Shown: in pieces, positions 20,666-30,552 of the stretch
Layout of the letters: each line of letters begins with the position of its first letter
Numbering within the stretch: the first letter of the stretch is position 1
Source: Hydrangea macrophylla
Lineage: Eukaryota; Streptophyta; Magnoliopsida; Cornales; Hydrangeaceae
Assembly: GCA_033977485.1 (NCBI GenBank)
Contig: CM066994.1
Coordinates: forward strand, 85,870,871 to 85,934,870
Direction of reading: 5' to 3'
Length of the DNA stretch: 64,000 bases
Translations under genes and position numbers: made by a program
Notes under the pieces: model-generated
Databases searched by the model: none
What the model was told of the DNA's origin: nothing
Seen by the model: only the letters and a program-made list of their open reading frames with translations

Positions 20666-20919
20666 ATGCATTCCTGTTGAGAATGAAGAAGAAGAGAGAG
20701 AGCCTTTTGAACAGGAAAATTTGGTCACGTAGATCTTCTATTTTGCCGGAATTCGTTAATTGTTCCGTACGAATTTACAATGGAAAAACTCCTGTTCGTT
20801 GTAAGATCACTGAAGAAAAGGTTGGTCATAAATTTGGAGAGTTTGCTTCTACACGGAAACGAAGACCTTCGATAAAAAATATTGGACCACGAAAAAAAAG
20901 GGTAAAAAGTAAAGTCTAA
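20666..20919 (+). pseudogene. rps19: mitochondrial rps19 fragment, copy 1
   Basis: Ribosomal protein S19 of the mitochondrial small subunit. The translation contains [35 protein letters not shown] and [15 protein letters not shown], typical of plant mitochondrial S19, and runs to the stop at 20917-20919. The first 13 or so codons are missing. rps3 starts 7 bp later, the usual mitochondrial spacing. There is no targeting peptide or promoter, so it is not a functional transferred gene. Confidence 0.9.
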
Positions 20920-20925
20920 GCGCAT

Positions 20926-21060
20926 ATGGCACGAAAAGGAAATCCGATTTCGGTAAGACTTGATCTGAATCGTAGTTCAGATTCAAGTCGGTTAAGTGAG
21001 GGCGACCGCGAAAGTCACCGAATGGGTCAGTCTTTTCCTTGAGTTTGTCCCATATTTCAA
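20926..21060 (+). pseudogene. rps3: mitochondrial rps3 exon 1 and start of its intron
   Basis: MARKGNPISVRLDLNRSSDS is the start of plant mitochondrial ribosomal protein S3. The family has a short first exon of about 74 bp followed by a group II intron; here exon 1 would end near 20999 and GGGCGACCGCGAAAGTC would be intron. The rest of the gene is absent. The end of this segment is not sharp. Confidence 0.85.
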
Positions 21061-21175
21061 ATGAAAAAAGGCGTGGGAGGACGTTGCAGATGTCCGGGAC
21101 GGACACGACTTCTTCTAACGCTAGAAGACCACTGGAAGACACCCGGGACCAGAGCATGTCGTGAAAGAAGCACAC

Positions 21176-21449
21176 TGGGCGGGCAGGGGCGCACGAAAGG
21201 AGGTAGACCTTCGGTGTCAGCTTGGGGGAAGCCCACTAAAGCTGGATTTCGGGCAGGGGTGGGGAAAGGCAAAAATGAGTTCATGCCACGACGATCTATA
21301 TGGAAGGGCAGTTTTGTTGATGCATTCCTGTTGAGAATGAAGAAGAAGAGAGAGAGCCTTTTGAACAAGAAAATTTGGTCACGTAGATCTTCTATTTCGC
21401 CGGAATTCGTTAATTACTCCGTACGAATTTACAATGGAAAAACTCCTGG
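21176..21449 (+). pseudogene. rpl2-rps19: mitochondrial rpl2 3' end joined to rps19 5' part, copy 2
   Basis: GGQGRTKGGRPSVSAWGKPT followed by KAGFRAGVGKGKN resembles the C-terminus of mitochondrial L2. rps19 begins at 21283 with MPRRSIWKGSFVDAFLLRMK and matches copy 1 until AACTCCTG near 21449, where unrelated sequence starts. The order rpl2-rps19 is the conserved mitochondrial order, so this second copy supplies what the first lacks upstream. Confidence 0.82.
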
Positions 21450-21915
21450 AGACTCTCTTTGAGGGAAAGAAAGAATTTCTATGGAGAAAGAATCGTCTTT
21501 TGAAATCTCATTGTTGAAAGTGATCGATCTTCCCCCAGAAAAGAAACAAGTTCTATGACAGCAATGCCCGCTTTAGGTCTGTCTTCGTAAGCCACTAAAC
21601 CACAGGATTCTTCGCCATCAAAGAACATGGATTGAGATTCTAGCCGTTAAGGAAGGCGCTTTCGCCCTATGTCGCCTGAACTGAACTCGTAAATCTGGTA
21701 TGCGAGGGAAGGCTTTCAAGAGCGTTGGTTAGCAAACAGGTGTTTTAGGCGTCAATGAACAATCTGATCTTTCTTCATCAATAGGTTTTAAAGCCCTTCT
21801 TCTAGCCTCCGCTTATGCTCCTTCCGAGTTAGTTCAGCCATATCGATCGAGAAAGAACTCCTATATTGATCTTAGATTGCTCTACTTCTTCCTTCTCGCT
21901 TGACTTGGAAATAAC

Positions 21916-22986
21916 AAAAAAATTGGCTGGAGACCAAATTTTGCAAAGGAAAGATAATATAACAGAGTAAAGTAATTTATATCTTAAAGCAATCTATAAA
22001 TCATCTAGAACTAAAATCTACTACCTCTTCATCCGTTCCAACATCGGTACTTCATTCTAGTGGGAGAATTCTTAGCGTTGCTAAAATCTCCTTGTGCATT
22101 GAAGTTTTGTGATAAGGAAGCTCTGGTATGCGATTTGCATAGATCTACGGACTAAAGCAATCACCCAGAGATAAGGACATCTGTTTTGACATGCTTGGTC
22201 AAAATACTTTAGATTCATCTAAAGTATGGATGTAGCTTAAGTGGATGAAAGGATCCTTGCGCCATGGAAGTGTGGTGGTGATTATGGTTCCATATATTGA
22301 TGACATCTTTATCATTGCGAGATGTTAAAGTAGTGTTATCAATGTTTGAGGTTAAGTTTCTACGGTATACTTGATATTTGTGATCTCGGTGAGGCGAGCT
22401 ATAATCTTTAGATTTTTGCTCATTCAAGATTAGAAAGTTAAGATAATGAGATTATCTCAAACTTCTATATCAGAAAGTTGCAGGCTAGATTCAATGTAGA
22501 ACATTTTCGATAAAGGTTTTTTCACCTTTGAACATAACTTATTGGTCTTTCAAGACTTGTATCTTAGGATGCAAGATGAAAGAGGTCGCATGAAAGGTAT
22601 ATCATAAAGCCTTCGCTATTGATAAACCTTATATGTGATGTTAAGTATGGGATATCTGTTATACCGTTTAGGTTGTTCACAGATATCAGTCCAAATGAAT
22701 GTTCAGTTTTCTGAACTATCATAAAGTATATATTCTCTAGGGCTTGAAAAAGAACTAGCAGATATATGCAGGGTGATGGTGTTTTGGACAATGTTCAAAT
22801 TAGCTTTACTAGATACATGTCTGGTGACGTCTTTTGTCTAGGGATATAGTATAACATGAAGATATTCTACTATGGATTGTTTCAGTCGATGATCATCAGT
22901 CCCTTTACAAAACCTTACGGGTTAAGGATTTTGACAAGTCACATAGATAATGCTATTGTTGTTTTAACACTATATGGTTATGAGTG
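21916..22986 (+). pseudogene. pol: copia-2 pol remnant: reverse transcriptase and RNase H scraps
   Basis: VVVIMVPYIDDIFII near 22267-22312 corresponds to the RT YVDD box (here YIDD). DLGEASYNL near 22380-22407 matches the RT block DLGEASYILGI. Near the end, SPFTKPYGLRILTSH at 22900-22940 matches the copia C-terminal DPLTKPL block. Frames are broken throughout. RNase H proper is not recognisable. Confidence 0.7.
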
Positions 22987-22998
22987 CAAGTGGGAGTT
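22987..22998 (+). other. copia-2 polypurine tract
   Basis: GCAAGTGGGAGTT lies immediately before the right LTR, in the same place and with the same core as in copia-1. Confidence 0.85.
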
Positions 22999-24495
22999 TC
23001 TTGGGAATATGCCGTCAAACCAGTTAGTTGGACAATGGAATATCATAATGCATTTATGCATGTTAGTTTATGAGATGAATATTAGACTGGAATCCTTAAA
23101 CAACATTGTATGTGGTTCATTTTTGTATGTGATTACACATGTGAGATATGAACCACAAATCCTTGTTGTTTCAAATAAGTCACAGTGGATGATAAGTCTG
23201 GATAACTTATCAGGTATACACTATAACATGATTAACGCCTACGGGGTAGAATGATGAATCTCATTCATAAGAGTCTTTGACTCTTGGTTAATATGCTAGT
23301 GCACTCGGTGCATTGACGGACCTGAGTTAAACCTATTGACACCTAAACGTTGTCACCGTCAATAGGAACTCAAAACTTGTATAGGGATACATGTCCTCAA
23401 TCCTGAGACAGTTATGGACGCAAGTTGTATGCTTGGTTGCTATGACTTACCAATCAGTGAGGTCTTGCAAGATCAACACTTGGGTATCTTGGGTAATCAA
23501 GTATGCAACGTTGGTAACATATATTGTCAAGATGGAATTCTACCCTCTTCAATAAAACAAACAGTCAGTATTCCCTCGAGAATGTCACTAGGAGTGATTA
23601 CTGAGAGCTGGCCAGCCTTGTCAACAAAGTGTCATTGTTGACATGTTTAGTAATCCAAGCGTAGTGAATGATACTCGAGGAATATAAGATGTACTATCTA
23701 TTGGGTCGACAGTATCTTAAAACATACATCCCAATGATAGATACGAATACTGCCTGGTATAGGGACATCCGTATCATATTATACAACTCTAGCAATCGCT
23801 TATGGATGTGTGATTATGTTCTTATGAACTGGAGTGCAATTATCATTTTATAGTGGCATTAATAATAATTGATTAATTATTGATTCTTTAGTCAAGAGTA
23901 CTGACTAGATGGAATAATAATTAATCGAAGCCAGTAATTAAGAACCTAGGAGGTCCCACCCTTAGTTCCGCCAGAATGCTTGGAAAGGCAAATGAGAATG
24001 CTGTCAAGACTGGTTCGATCGTTCGAAGTTGTTTCGATAGATTGAAGTCTAGACAGGTTTGATCGATCGAACGTAGTTCGATCGATCAAAGTCACTTCGA
24101 TCGATTAAAAGTTAGGTCGGTTTTGGGAATCTATAAATAGGGCAGTTACGTCCAGAAATTGGAGATCGTTGTTTTTAACGTACCAGTTGCTGCAGAACCT
24201 GTTTAGAGTTCCCAAACCTTCCCTATTCTCACTATTAGAGTCCCACCAACTCTAGCCTCTCTGGGAAGCATTCGAGGAGACATAAGGGTGAAGATTTCCT
24301 AGAGGTTGCTGCTGTACACACAAGGAGAAGGACAAAAATCAGAATTGGGTTCAAGACCTAAGGTATAGAATCTTCTCCATCTTGTTATGCGCATCTATAG
24401 AATTAACAAGTAGTAGATCCAGGCAACCAATAAAAGTTTTGAACTTTGTTTTTCCGCTGCGCGTTTAAAACTGTTTTAAACTTGTTTTCCCAACA
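22999..24495 (+). mobile_element. copia-2 right (3') LTR
   Basis: 1497 bp, first bases TC instead of TG, end CCCAACA, then GTATT. TATA at 24132-24139. Five TCGATCGA-type palindromes at 24014-24109, against two in the left LTR. Confidence 0.95.
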
Positions 24496-24500
24496 GTATT

Positions 24501-24970
24501 CCTCTAGGATATTTGACTGACCTATCTGCCAGTTGCAACGCAACTCAGGTGGGTTTGAGTTCACCCAACCCTAGTTGTTTATAGACTGAGTATGGCAACA
24601 GATTTACACTTGCTCCTAGATCAAGGAGTGCATTGTCTATCCTTTGATTCCCAATCTGACACGAGATAGTTGGGGTGCCAGGGTCTTTAAGCTTTGGTGG
24701 CAATTTATTTTGAATGATTGCACTTGCTTGGCAGGCTACATAAGCGTGTTTCTTTATACTTTGCCTCCTCTTGACCGTGCATAAGTCTTTGAGATACTTA
24801 ACATAGGCCGGCACTTATTTGATTGCATCAAGGAGTGGAAGATTGATTTTGACTTGTTTGAGCAGTTCCAAGAACTCCTGATTCTTTGCATCTTTTTGGG
24901 GTTTCTTAAGCCTTTGAGGGTAAGGCGTAGGAAAAAGGGCATTTAGGTAATTAGTCACTGGCAAGCTCCT
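24501..24970 (-). pseudogene. pol: E3 protease, active-site part
   Basis: The minus strand reads LKDPGTPTISCQIGNQRID then LLDLGASVNLLPYSVYKQLG. DLGAS takes the place of the usual DTGA/DSGA active site, as in many Athila-like proteases. Upstream, FLELLKQVKINLPLLDAIK and VPAYVKYLKDLCT form the lead-in, with a stop between them where Gln is usual. It is cut by copia-2 at 24495, and the rest follows at 13905. Confidence 0.88.
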
Positions 24971-25748
24971 TTCCGGGCCTTCTCTCAATTTCTTCTACTC
25001 GTTAAGGAGCTTCATCTTTTTCAACCAATGGTTCGTTATTATTGAATTGCTCCTCTTCCTGAGTAGATGGTTTGTTCTTAGTCACCACTTCCTCCTCTTC
25101 ATACTCCTCGGGAGTAGAATGAGGCATGTTTAGCCCTATGACCTTGCCGCTTCTCAGAGTTGTCACGGCTTTGGCGTGTTCATGGTTATTGGGACCATTG
25201 TTGAATCCTTTAGGGTTTGGAAGTGGTTGAGCAGGAAATGTTCCACCCAATCCCTTTTATCGTGCATCCATCCTCTCTAACGTTGCGGACATCTTGCTCA
25301 TCATTTGAATTAATTGTTGCGTTAGATTCACGTTAGAAAGAGGATCTTCCTCCTGCGACTTTTTGTGTGGGAGAACGTATACGTTTGGCTGTTGATTATT
25401 AGAGGGTTGAGCTTGATTGTAGTTGTTTGGTCTATTTTGATTGAATGGCTGGGGTTGCCTATTGAATTGCCCTTGTTATTGTTATTATAGGGCTGTTATT
25501 GGTATTGATTTTGGGTCCTAGCATTGTTTTTCCAATCAAACCCGGGATGATTCCATCTATTGTTATTATGTTGTGAATTATAATTGTTGTAGGAATTCCC
25601 CGCCCCCCTATACCCTTGCATGGCATTCATTTCCATGGGGGTTGTTCTTGAAAATACGGCACATTAGGACAATATTGATTAGTGTGTCCCAGCATGTTGC
25701 ATGTGCCACATGGTTCTTCAGGCAAAACCTGCCTAGAACTCTCTCCTT
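24971..25748 (-). pseudogene. gag: E3 Gag C-terminus: zinc knuckle and Gag-Pol linker
   Basis: Follows the stop that ends the open Gag frame. CGTCNMLGHTNQYC at about 25668-25712 is a CX2CX4HX4C knuckle. An Asn-rich stretch then leads to NNHEHAKAVTTLRSGKV, a common Gag-Pol linker of this group, and an acidic EEYEEEEVVTK. At least one frameshift lies between about 24960 and 25002. Confidence 0.82.
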
Positions 25749-26639
25749 TCATTCCCAAGTCTTCACTAGTTCTTCATATTTATTCATCAGAGGATCCTCA
25801 CTTTTTAGTTGGTATAAACTTTTCTCCTCCACACAGGATATCTGTGAGCGTGGGACATCTTCTGAGTTCGACCACTCATGGGCATGTTCAGCTAACCACT
25901 CAAAATGAGCTTCAGCTTCTTCAGTGTTCTTACAAAGAAATGGCCCTGAACTCATGGTCTCGACCAACTTTTTAGTTTCACCATTTAACCCTTCATAAAA
26001 GTAGCTTATGGTTCGCCATTTCTCATACCCACGATGTGGGCATGATAGAAGGAAATCCTTGAAACGCTCCCAAGTTTGGGTGAAGGTTTCATTGCTCCTT
26101 TGTTTGTAAGAGTTTATTTGTCTTTTAAGCTCGGTGGTCATGCGAGGTGGAAAGAATTTCTTTAGGAAAGCAGTGTTCATCGCATGCCAGGTGTAGATTG
26201 AATTTGGCTTTAAGATGAGCAACCAAGCTTTTGGTTTATCCTTCAGGGTGAAAGGAAATAGCATTAGACGTGTCACGTCTACAGGATAATTTTGTGAGAA
26301 AGTTTTACAAACATCCTCAAAGTCCTTGACATGTAGATACGCCTTCTCGCTCTCCATTCCATGGAAGGTAGGAAGGAGTTGAATCATTCCATTGCAAAAT
26401 TGAAATTCGCCTGGATGGGGTGGAATGAGAATACAAGAAGGTGTAGGCGCGTTTTCAGGTGTCATCAGATCGCACAAAGGACGAAGTGAATCGTCGATTG
26501 GTACAACCACATTATCACCGTTTTCACTTTGATTATCGGCCATTGAATCAATAGGTGTAGCTATGGGATTAATAGAACTAGATGAATCGGATGAATAGAA
26601 TGGGTTTCCGTAACTTCCTTCGATGGAATTATCGGACAT
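25749..26639 (-). pseudogene. gag: E3 Gag capsid region
   Basis: A 296-residue open frame starting MSDNSIEGSYGNPFYSSD, about 105 nt after the PBS. LLPTFHGMESEKAYLHVKDF, LMLFPFTLKDKPKAWL, FLKKFFPPRMTTELKRQI and ETFTQTWERFKDFLLSCPH are the retrotransposon Gag core. It ends KYEELVKTWE at a stop just before the knuckle region, so Gag was probably longer. The role is capsid formation. Confidence 0.9.
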
Positions 26640-26744
26640 AAAGGGAAAGACCCTAAGTAGTTTTTAATCTAAAGGATGAAAGTAAAAGAAAAACAGAAAG
26701 AGATAAGGATAGATTGAGGTAATCTAAGCGTTAGCTTGTCGCCT

Positions 26745-26762
26745 TCCCCGGCAACGGCGCCA
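26745..26762 (-). other. E3 primer-binding site
   Basis: The minus strand reads TGGCGCCGTTGCCGGGGA, six bases from the LTR end. This PBS is common in plant gypsy elements and is usually assigned to tRNA-Asp. Confidence 0.85.
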
Positions 26763-27426
26763 AAAACTTGACATGAGAATTTTTCTGTGTGCGCTTGTAT
26801 GCTATACCCAAGTGTAGGTAATCGTGCAAGTAGTAATCGGGTTAAGTCCAGGTCGATCCCACAGGGAAGGTGTTAAACTAAAAACCTAGATTAATCTCTA
26901 AAAGGGAAAATAATAAATAAAAATACTTTAAAAGGATGTAGAACACAAAGTTCCACGGTTTATCAACTACTAAAGACAAAGCAAATAAACTAGATTAATC
27001 TAACAATTTAAAACGATATTTTAAAATGTGTTTCTTTCTTAATAAAAGGGAATGTTGGGATTACACGAATTCACCGTGTTCTTGCCATCTACCATGCAGT
27101 TAGGTTGAAGCTCAATGGAGCACATTCTCTACAGTATTCCGTATTTATCTAAAGGTAAAGAATCCATAGTCCTTTCATGACCGGGACTATGTCATCACAA
27201 TTAAGTTTGAAAAACATGAAAGCGGTTTAAAACAATAGTTAAGACTCACACCTACAATGGTGTTAGCATTGAGGGTGGTTTGCAAAATGTATTGAAGAAA
27301 AATGCCTCAAGGCTTTAAGTTTACACACTGTTTTGACAAACTGAGCATTTGGGGATAGTTTGATAACAAATCAGTAAAGAAGAAAGTCTAGGAATACTAC
27401 ATAGGATGCTCTCAAGAATCAGAGTG

Positions 27427-27547
27427 TTCGATCGATCGACGCACTTTCGATCGATCGAACATCTTCATCCCTCGATCGATCGAACTGACTTCGATCGATT
27501 GACAATGTCTCTGTTCCGATCGATCAAACTAACTTCGATCGATCGAA
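27427..27547. repeat. TCGATCGA palindrome cluster downstream of E3 TATA
   Basis: Six units including TTCGATCGATCGAA at 27446-27459 and 27534-27547. On the minus strand they lie about 420-545 bp after TATA, in transcribed LTR. Confidence 0.87.
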
Positions 27548-27964
27548 CACAGGAATTATTCTGCTGCATGGCATAGGCTTGAGATCACAGTTTCATCATG
27601 ATCTCCCAACCTGGGGACTACTCAGACATAGTCTGGAGTATCACAGTGTCGTTTTTAATGTAAAGATTCATTAAGGATGAGTTTGTTTGCGTTTTAATCA
27701 TGAAAATTATAAAAACTAATGGTGTAAATTTATCTAGCATGCAAAACTACGTGATAACTGATTATACTACTCTAAACTATGTGCAGAATGCAAATAAACA
27801 ATAAAGGAGTAACCTAGAAAGAAAAAACTTGTATTAACTATGAGAATAGCAATCCAAACGCAATATCCCAACTCCAAGACCTACAAAACATGGAAAACCT
27901 CTATCTCTCTATCTAAAACTGATGAAAAGCAAAGTGGGCGTCCTTTTTTCATGAATAGAACTGA

Positions 27965-27972
27965 TATATATA
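27965..27972 (-). promoter_or_regulatory. TATA box of E3 LTR
   Basis: TATATATA within CTATATATATCAG on the minus strand; it divides U3 (right) from R-U5 (left). Confidence 0.6.
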
Positions 27973-28041
27973 GAAAAACCTAAAGCTAGGGTTTCAACCC
28001 ATGTCCCCGCAGCGTGCGCGTATGTTCTGATAAAAGCCATG

Positions 28042-28153
28042 TTCGATCGATCGAACATCTCTCGATCGATTGAACTTCTGGGATCTTCGAGCGCTTGAAC
28101 TCAATTCGATCGATCGAAACCTCGATCGCTCGAAACCTCTTCGATCGCTCGAA
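28042..28153. repeat. TCGATCGA palindrome cluster upstream of E3 TATA
   Basis: Six units including perfect TTCGATCGATCGAA at 28042-28055 and 28105-28118; others carry a GCGC or CTC change. They lie 70-181 bp upstream of TATA on the minus strand. Confidence 0.87.
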
Positions 28154-28410
28154 CTCTGTGTTTCAGCTTTGAAATGTCTTCTTTGAAACCCAGCACTTCC
28201 TTTTACCGTTATCTTCCAATTCTCCACACAGCAACCATAGTCTGCACAAATTACAGCTACAACACACAACTTATCACAGATTAATCATAATGTGTGAAAA
28301 CTGGTATTGTAATTCAAACTGTAGATAAACGAGGGAATTGTAAACTAAATTAGTATATTTTCTTCTTTTAGCGCGGTAGTATTTTTCAAATACCCCCGCT
28401 TGTCAAAAAA

Positions 28411-29182
28411 CATCCTTGAATTCACTTAATAGTTTGATTAATTCTTTGCTTTCTTCTTTGTTAAGTGTAGAGACAATAAAAATATTTTGAGGATTATCTT
28501 CATTTCCTAGATTGATCGTTAGAGTGTTCTGAGTGATTTTACATGCAGATTTTTTTCTTTTTCGATTAACTTTTGCAATTCATCTGGTATTTCATGATCA
28601 TCGCATTCATCACATTCATTAAGCGCATTCGAGTAGGCATAATTGGTCATGTTTTCATTGATTTTCTTTGGAGCAATTACAACAGACATAGAAATTGAAA
28701 GACGCCTCATTTGGGCCATTACAGACTCTAGGTGTGGGGGATACCTATCACTAGACTCAAAAACCCACTCTTTCTTGCTTTCTCCTCCCATATCAGTGAT
28801 GAAGCACTCTTCTAGTTCCCCTGTCTCGGTAATCTCTCCCATTTCCGGCTTCTCAGTTTTTTCCATGCCATTCTCCCTACCTTGCATCTCTTCTATCGAT
28901 CCCTTAGTGTGTTCTTTTCCGGCCTTGTTTTCTATGACCCCTTCTTGGCATGTTCCCTTGGCTTCTATGCTTCCTCGCCTAAGAGGTTTTTCATGACTGA
29001 GTCATCCAGCGCACCAACCCAATCTTTTACAGTAGCTGACTTCACGGGTGCCTATAGGTATGGGTCCTGATACTCAGAGAATTTGTGGGGGAAGAAGATC
29101 TCAAACCCGGTCTTAATACACTTGTCCTTCTGATCTACCCATGATTCTGGGAAGCCATAAAAGGGGAAATCCTCTCCCTCTT
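28411..29182 (-). pseudogene. pol: E4 pol: linker leading into reverse transcriptase
   Basis: Contains IPDELQKLIEKEKNLHVKSL followed by a run to ELIKLLSEFKDVF at 28411, the usual start of Tat RT (EFKDVFAWSY in E5). The acidic region before it, with MGEITETGELEECF and Cys/Asp-rich CDECDDHEIP, resembles the E5 segment at 47626-48039. It is broken by stops and frame changes and cut by E3. Confidence 0.75.
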
Positions 29183-29515
29183 TCACAAAGTATCCATTAA
29201 GCATTTCAGGTATGGATCCAATTCTGCATCAATTGCCTTCTTCTTATCTCTCAGCTCCTTCTTTGATGGTTGATATCCCAGACCATGAGTGTGAGTCTGA
29301 GTGGCGATCTTTGGAAATTCTGGAAGACCTTGATGATTCTTACCTAATCCCATGCCTGGGAAGAAACCCATCTTTTTCATGATCCCAGCGACCAACAGAT
29401 TCGCGTACTGATCGAAATTTAATGGCAGGAACTCTCTCGACTTTTCTTCCTCTAACATGTTAATGAATTCGAACCCTCCCAGACCTGTTTCTTCTTCTTG
29501 GAATTGTACCTCCAA
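29183..29515 (-). pseudogene. E4 G-patch domain after protease
   Basis: A 110-residue open frame with MKKMGFFPGMGLGKNHQG then LPEFPKI and GLGYQPSKKEL. The Gly spacing is that of a G-patch, a short nucleic-acid-binding or helicase-cofactor motif. E5 has VRKMNYFPGMGLGRREQG in the same place behind its protease, so it is a family trait. Known parallel: betaretroviral proteases such as that of Mason-Pfizer monkey virus carry a C-terminal G-patch. Confidence 0.8.
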
Positions 29516-29559
29516 AATCGGCGCGCTCGATGAATCTTCAGACGGACAAACCCAAATAT

Positions 29560-30100
29560 CCCCAAGAATATCACAGACCCTGCTCTTCCAGACACACTTG
29601 ACTTTCTAATGAGCTGTAAATGGTATGGCGCCCAAACTGTCTAGCCACGGCCTTCCTAGCAGTAAATTGAAGGAAGCAGGTATGTTGATAACCTGATATT
29701 TGGCTTCCTTTTCCACAGGCCCGACAGCTAGATGAAGGAGAATCATTCCCATGACTGTTCTCTGAGTGTTGTTGTACGCCCTTACCTTCTGCTCAGATGG
29801 TATGAATGTTGTTTCATCCAAACCCCTGCGCTTAGCTGTTCAAAATGGACATATGTTTAAAGCGGATCCATTGTCAACAAGACATGTAGGTACAGTGTTC
29901 CCTAGGCATTCAATAGTGACATATAGCGGTTTATTGTGAACAGGCCCTCTCGGAGGTAGCTCCTCTGATGAGAATGTAATAGCCAGAGTCAAAATTCTAC
30001 TGATCATTCCCACTAGGTCTTCTGGTGTCGCGTCGATGGAAACGTCAGATTGGTTCAAAGCATCCAAGACTGCCTGCCTGTGATGTTTTGAAGCGATCAG
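29560..30100 (-). pseudogene. pol: E4 protease
   Basis: Retropepsin-like. HNKPLYVTIECLGNTVPTC then LVDNGSALNICPF contains the active site in the form DNGSA. KVRAYNNTQRTVMGMILLHL and NIPASFNLLLGRPWL complete the fold. A frameshift lies between the two parts. E5 carries DTGSTLNVC and NIPASFNLL-like text in the same positions. Confidence 0.83.
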
Positions 30101-30552
30101 TAAGCCCCAAATAGTGATGTTAGCCTGAGTTTTCTATAATTGTTTCAGGACCCTGTCTTCCTCTACTTCTTCATCTATTTTTCCTTTTCCCTTGTCTAGA
30201 TCCCTCCCTGGGTGATCTTCCTCCAGTTCATGCAGCTTGAAGTGTCTGCCTGACTAGGTCTGATGACTGACTTCTTCACTCATCCACAAATTGTCGGCCT
30301 CCGAAAACCTTCCCAAACTCTCATTTTTTGTTCCCACCTCTTCATCACTCTTCTACCACAAATCATCCTCTATTTGATCTATATTGCCCGTTTCATGAAC
30401 CCACCAATCCATCTGTTCTGCTTTTTCCTCTTCACGTCCCTTTAGATTGTCGGATTCTCCATCAGCTGATAAGGCCTTCTTGGTGTCCTAGCCTTAGTGA
30501 TTTTCCTAGACGGATCGAAGATGGTTTCTTCTATTCCCAAGAAATAGAGGCC
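30101..30552 (-). pseudogene. E4 Gag-protease linker, decayed
   Basis: Low similarity and several stops in all frames. By position it matches the E5 linker at 49152-49610. Nothing else is seen. Confidence 0.5.

Larger units (their letters stand above)
20666..21915 (+). other. nuclear copy of plant mitochondrial DNA (NUMT), rearranged rpl2-rps19-rps3
   Basis: Two partial copies of the plant mitochondrial ribosomal protein cluster lie in tandem. The first holds rps19 (from about codon 14) and rps3 exon 1 with the start of its intron. The second holds the rpl2 3' end and the rps19 5' part. The two rps19 pieces are nearly identical where they overlap. Sequence from 21450 to about 21915 has a mitochondrial look but I cannot name it. 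Copia-2 sequence lies on both sides, so the block either landed in copia-2 or was carried by its parent. The right edge is approximate. Confidence 0.85.
13911..24495 (+). mobile_element. copia-2: full-length but decayed Ty1/copia element, GTATT duplication
   Basis: Two LTRs (13911-15346, 22999-24495) begin TGTTGGGAATATGCC (TC in the right copy) and end TTTTCCCAACA. GTATT flanks both ends (13906-13910, 24496-24500). A tRNA-iMet-type PBS is at 15349, gag at 18531 and a polypurine tract at 22987. Gag is nearly intact but pol is decayed and interrupted by mitochondrial DNA. The LTRs look close by eye, so insertion may be fairly recent, yet pol is far more decayed than the LTRs. The parent may therefore already have been non-autonomous. 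Confidence 0.95.
11270..28405 (-). mobile_element. E3: Ty3/gypsy (Athila-like) retrotransposon, interrupted twice
   Basis: Read on the minus strand: LTR 28405-26769, PBS, gag 26639, protease, RT, RNase H and integrase down to 11270, where copia-1 cuts it. The 3' part must lie left of copia-1, off the window. Copia-2 (13911-24495) sits in the protease with a GTATT duplication. DLGAS in the protease and FMDDFSVFG in RT resemble Athila-type elements; the lineage is inferred. From 24.9 kb to 11.3 kb, ignoring copia-2, pol stays in one frame, broken only by stops. E3 itself sits in the pol of E4. Confidence 0.88.
26769..28405 (-). mobile_element. E3 5' LTR
   Basis: On the minus strand it begins TGACAAGCGGGGGTATTTG (28405) and ends TCTCATGTCA (26769), 1637 bp. 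The TATA box lies at 27972-27965. Palindrome clusters lie on both sides of it. AAAAA at 28406-28410 may be the target duplication but the other end is off window. E4 pol resumes directly to the right. Confidence 0.83.

Noticed and set aside
20677..20919. rps19 as a functional mitochondrial-to-nucleus gene transfer
   Set aside because: The N-terminus is missing, there is no targeting sequence or promoter, and the piece is linked with other broken mitochondrial genes inside a transposon.
25573..25975. Plus-strand frames across E3 Gag
   Set aside because: Shadows of the minus-strand Gag, which has clear Gag motifs and a zinc knuckle.
28406..28410. AAAAA as proven target duplication of E3
   Set aside because: Only one side is in the window, and a run of A is weak evidence.
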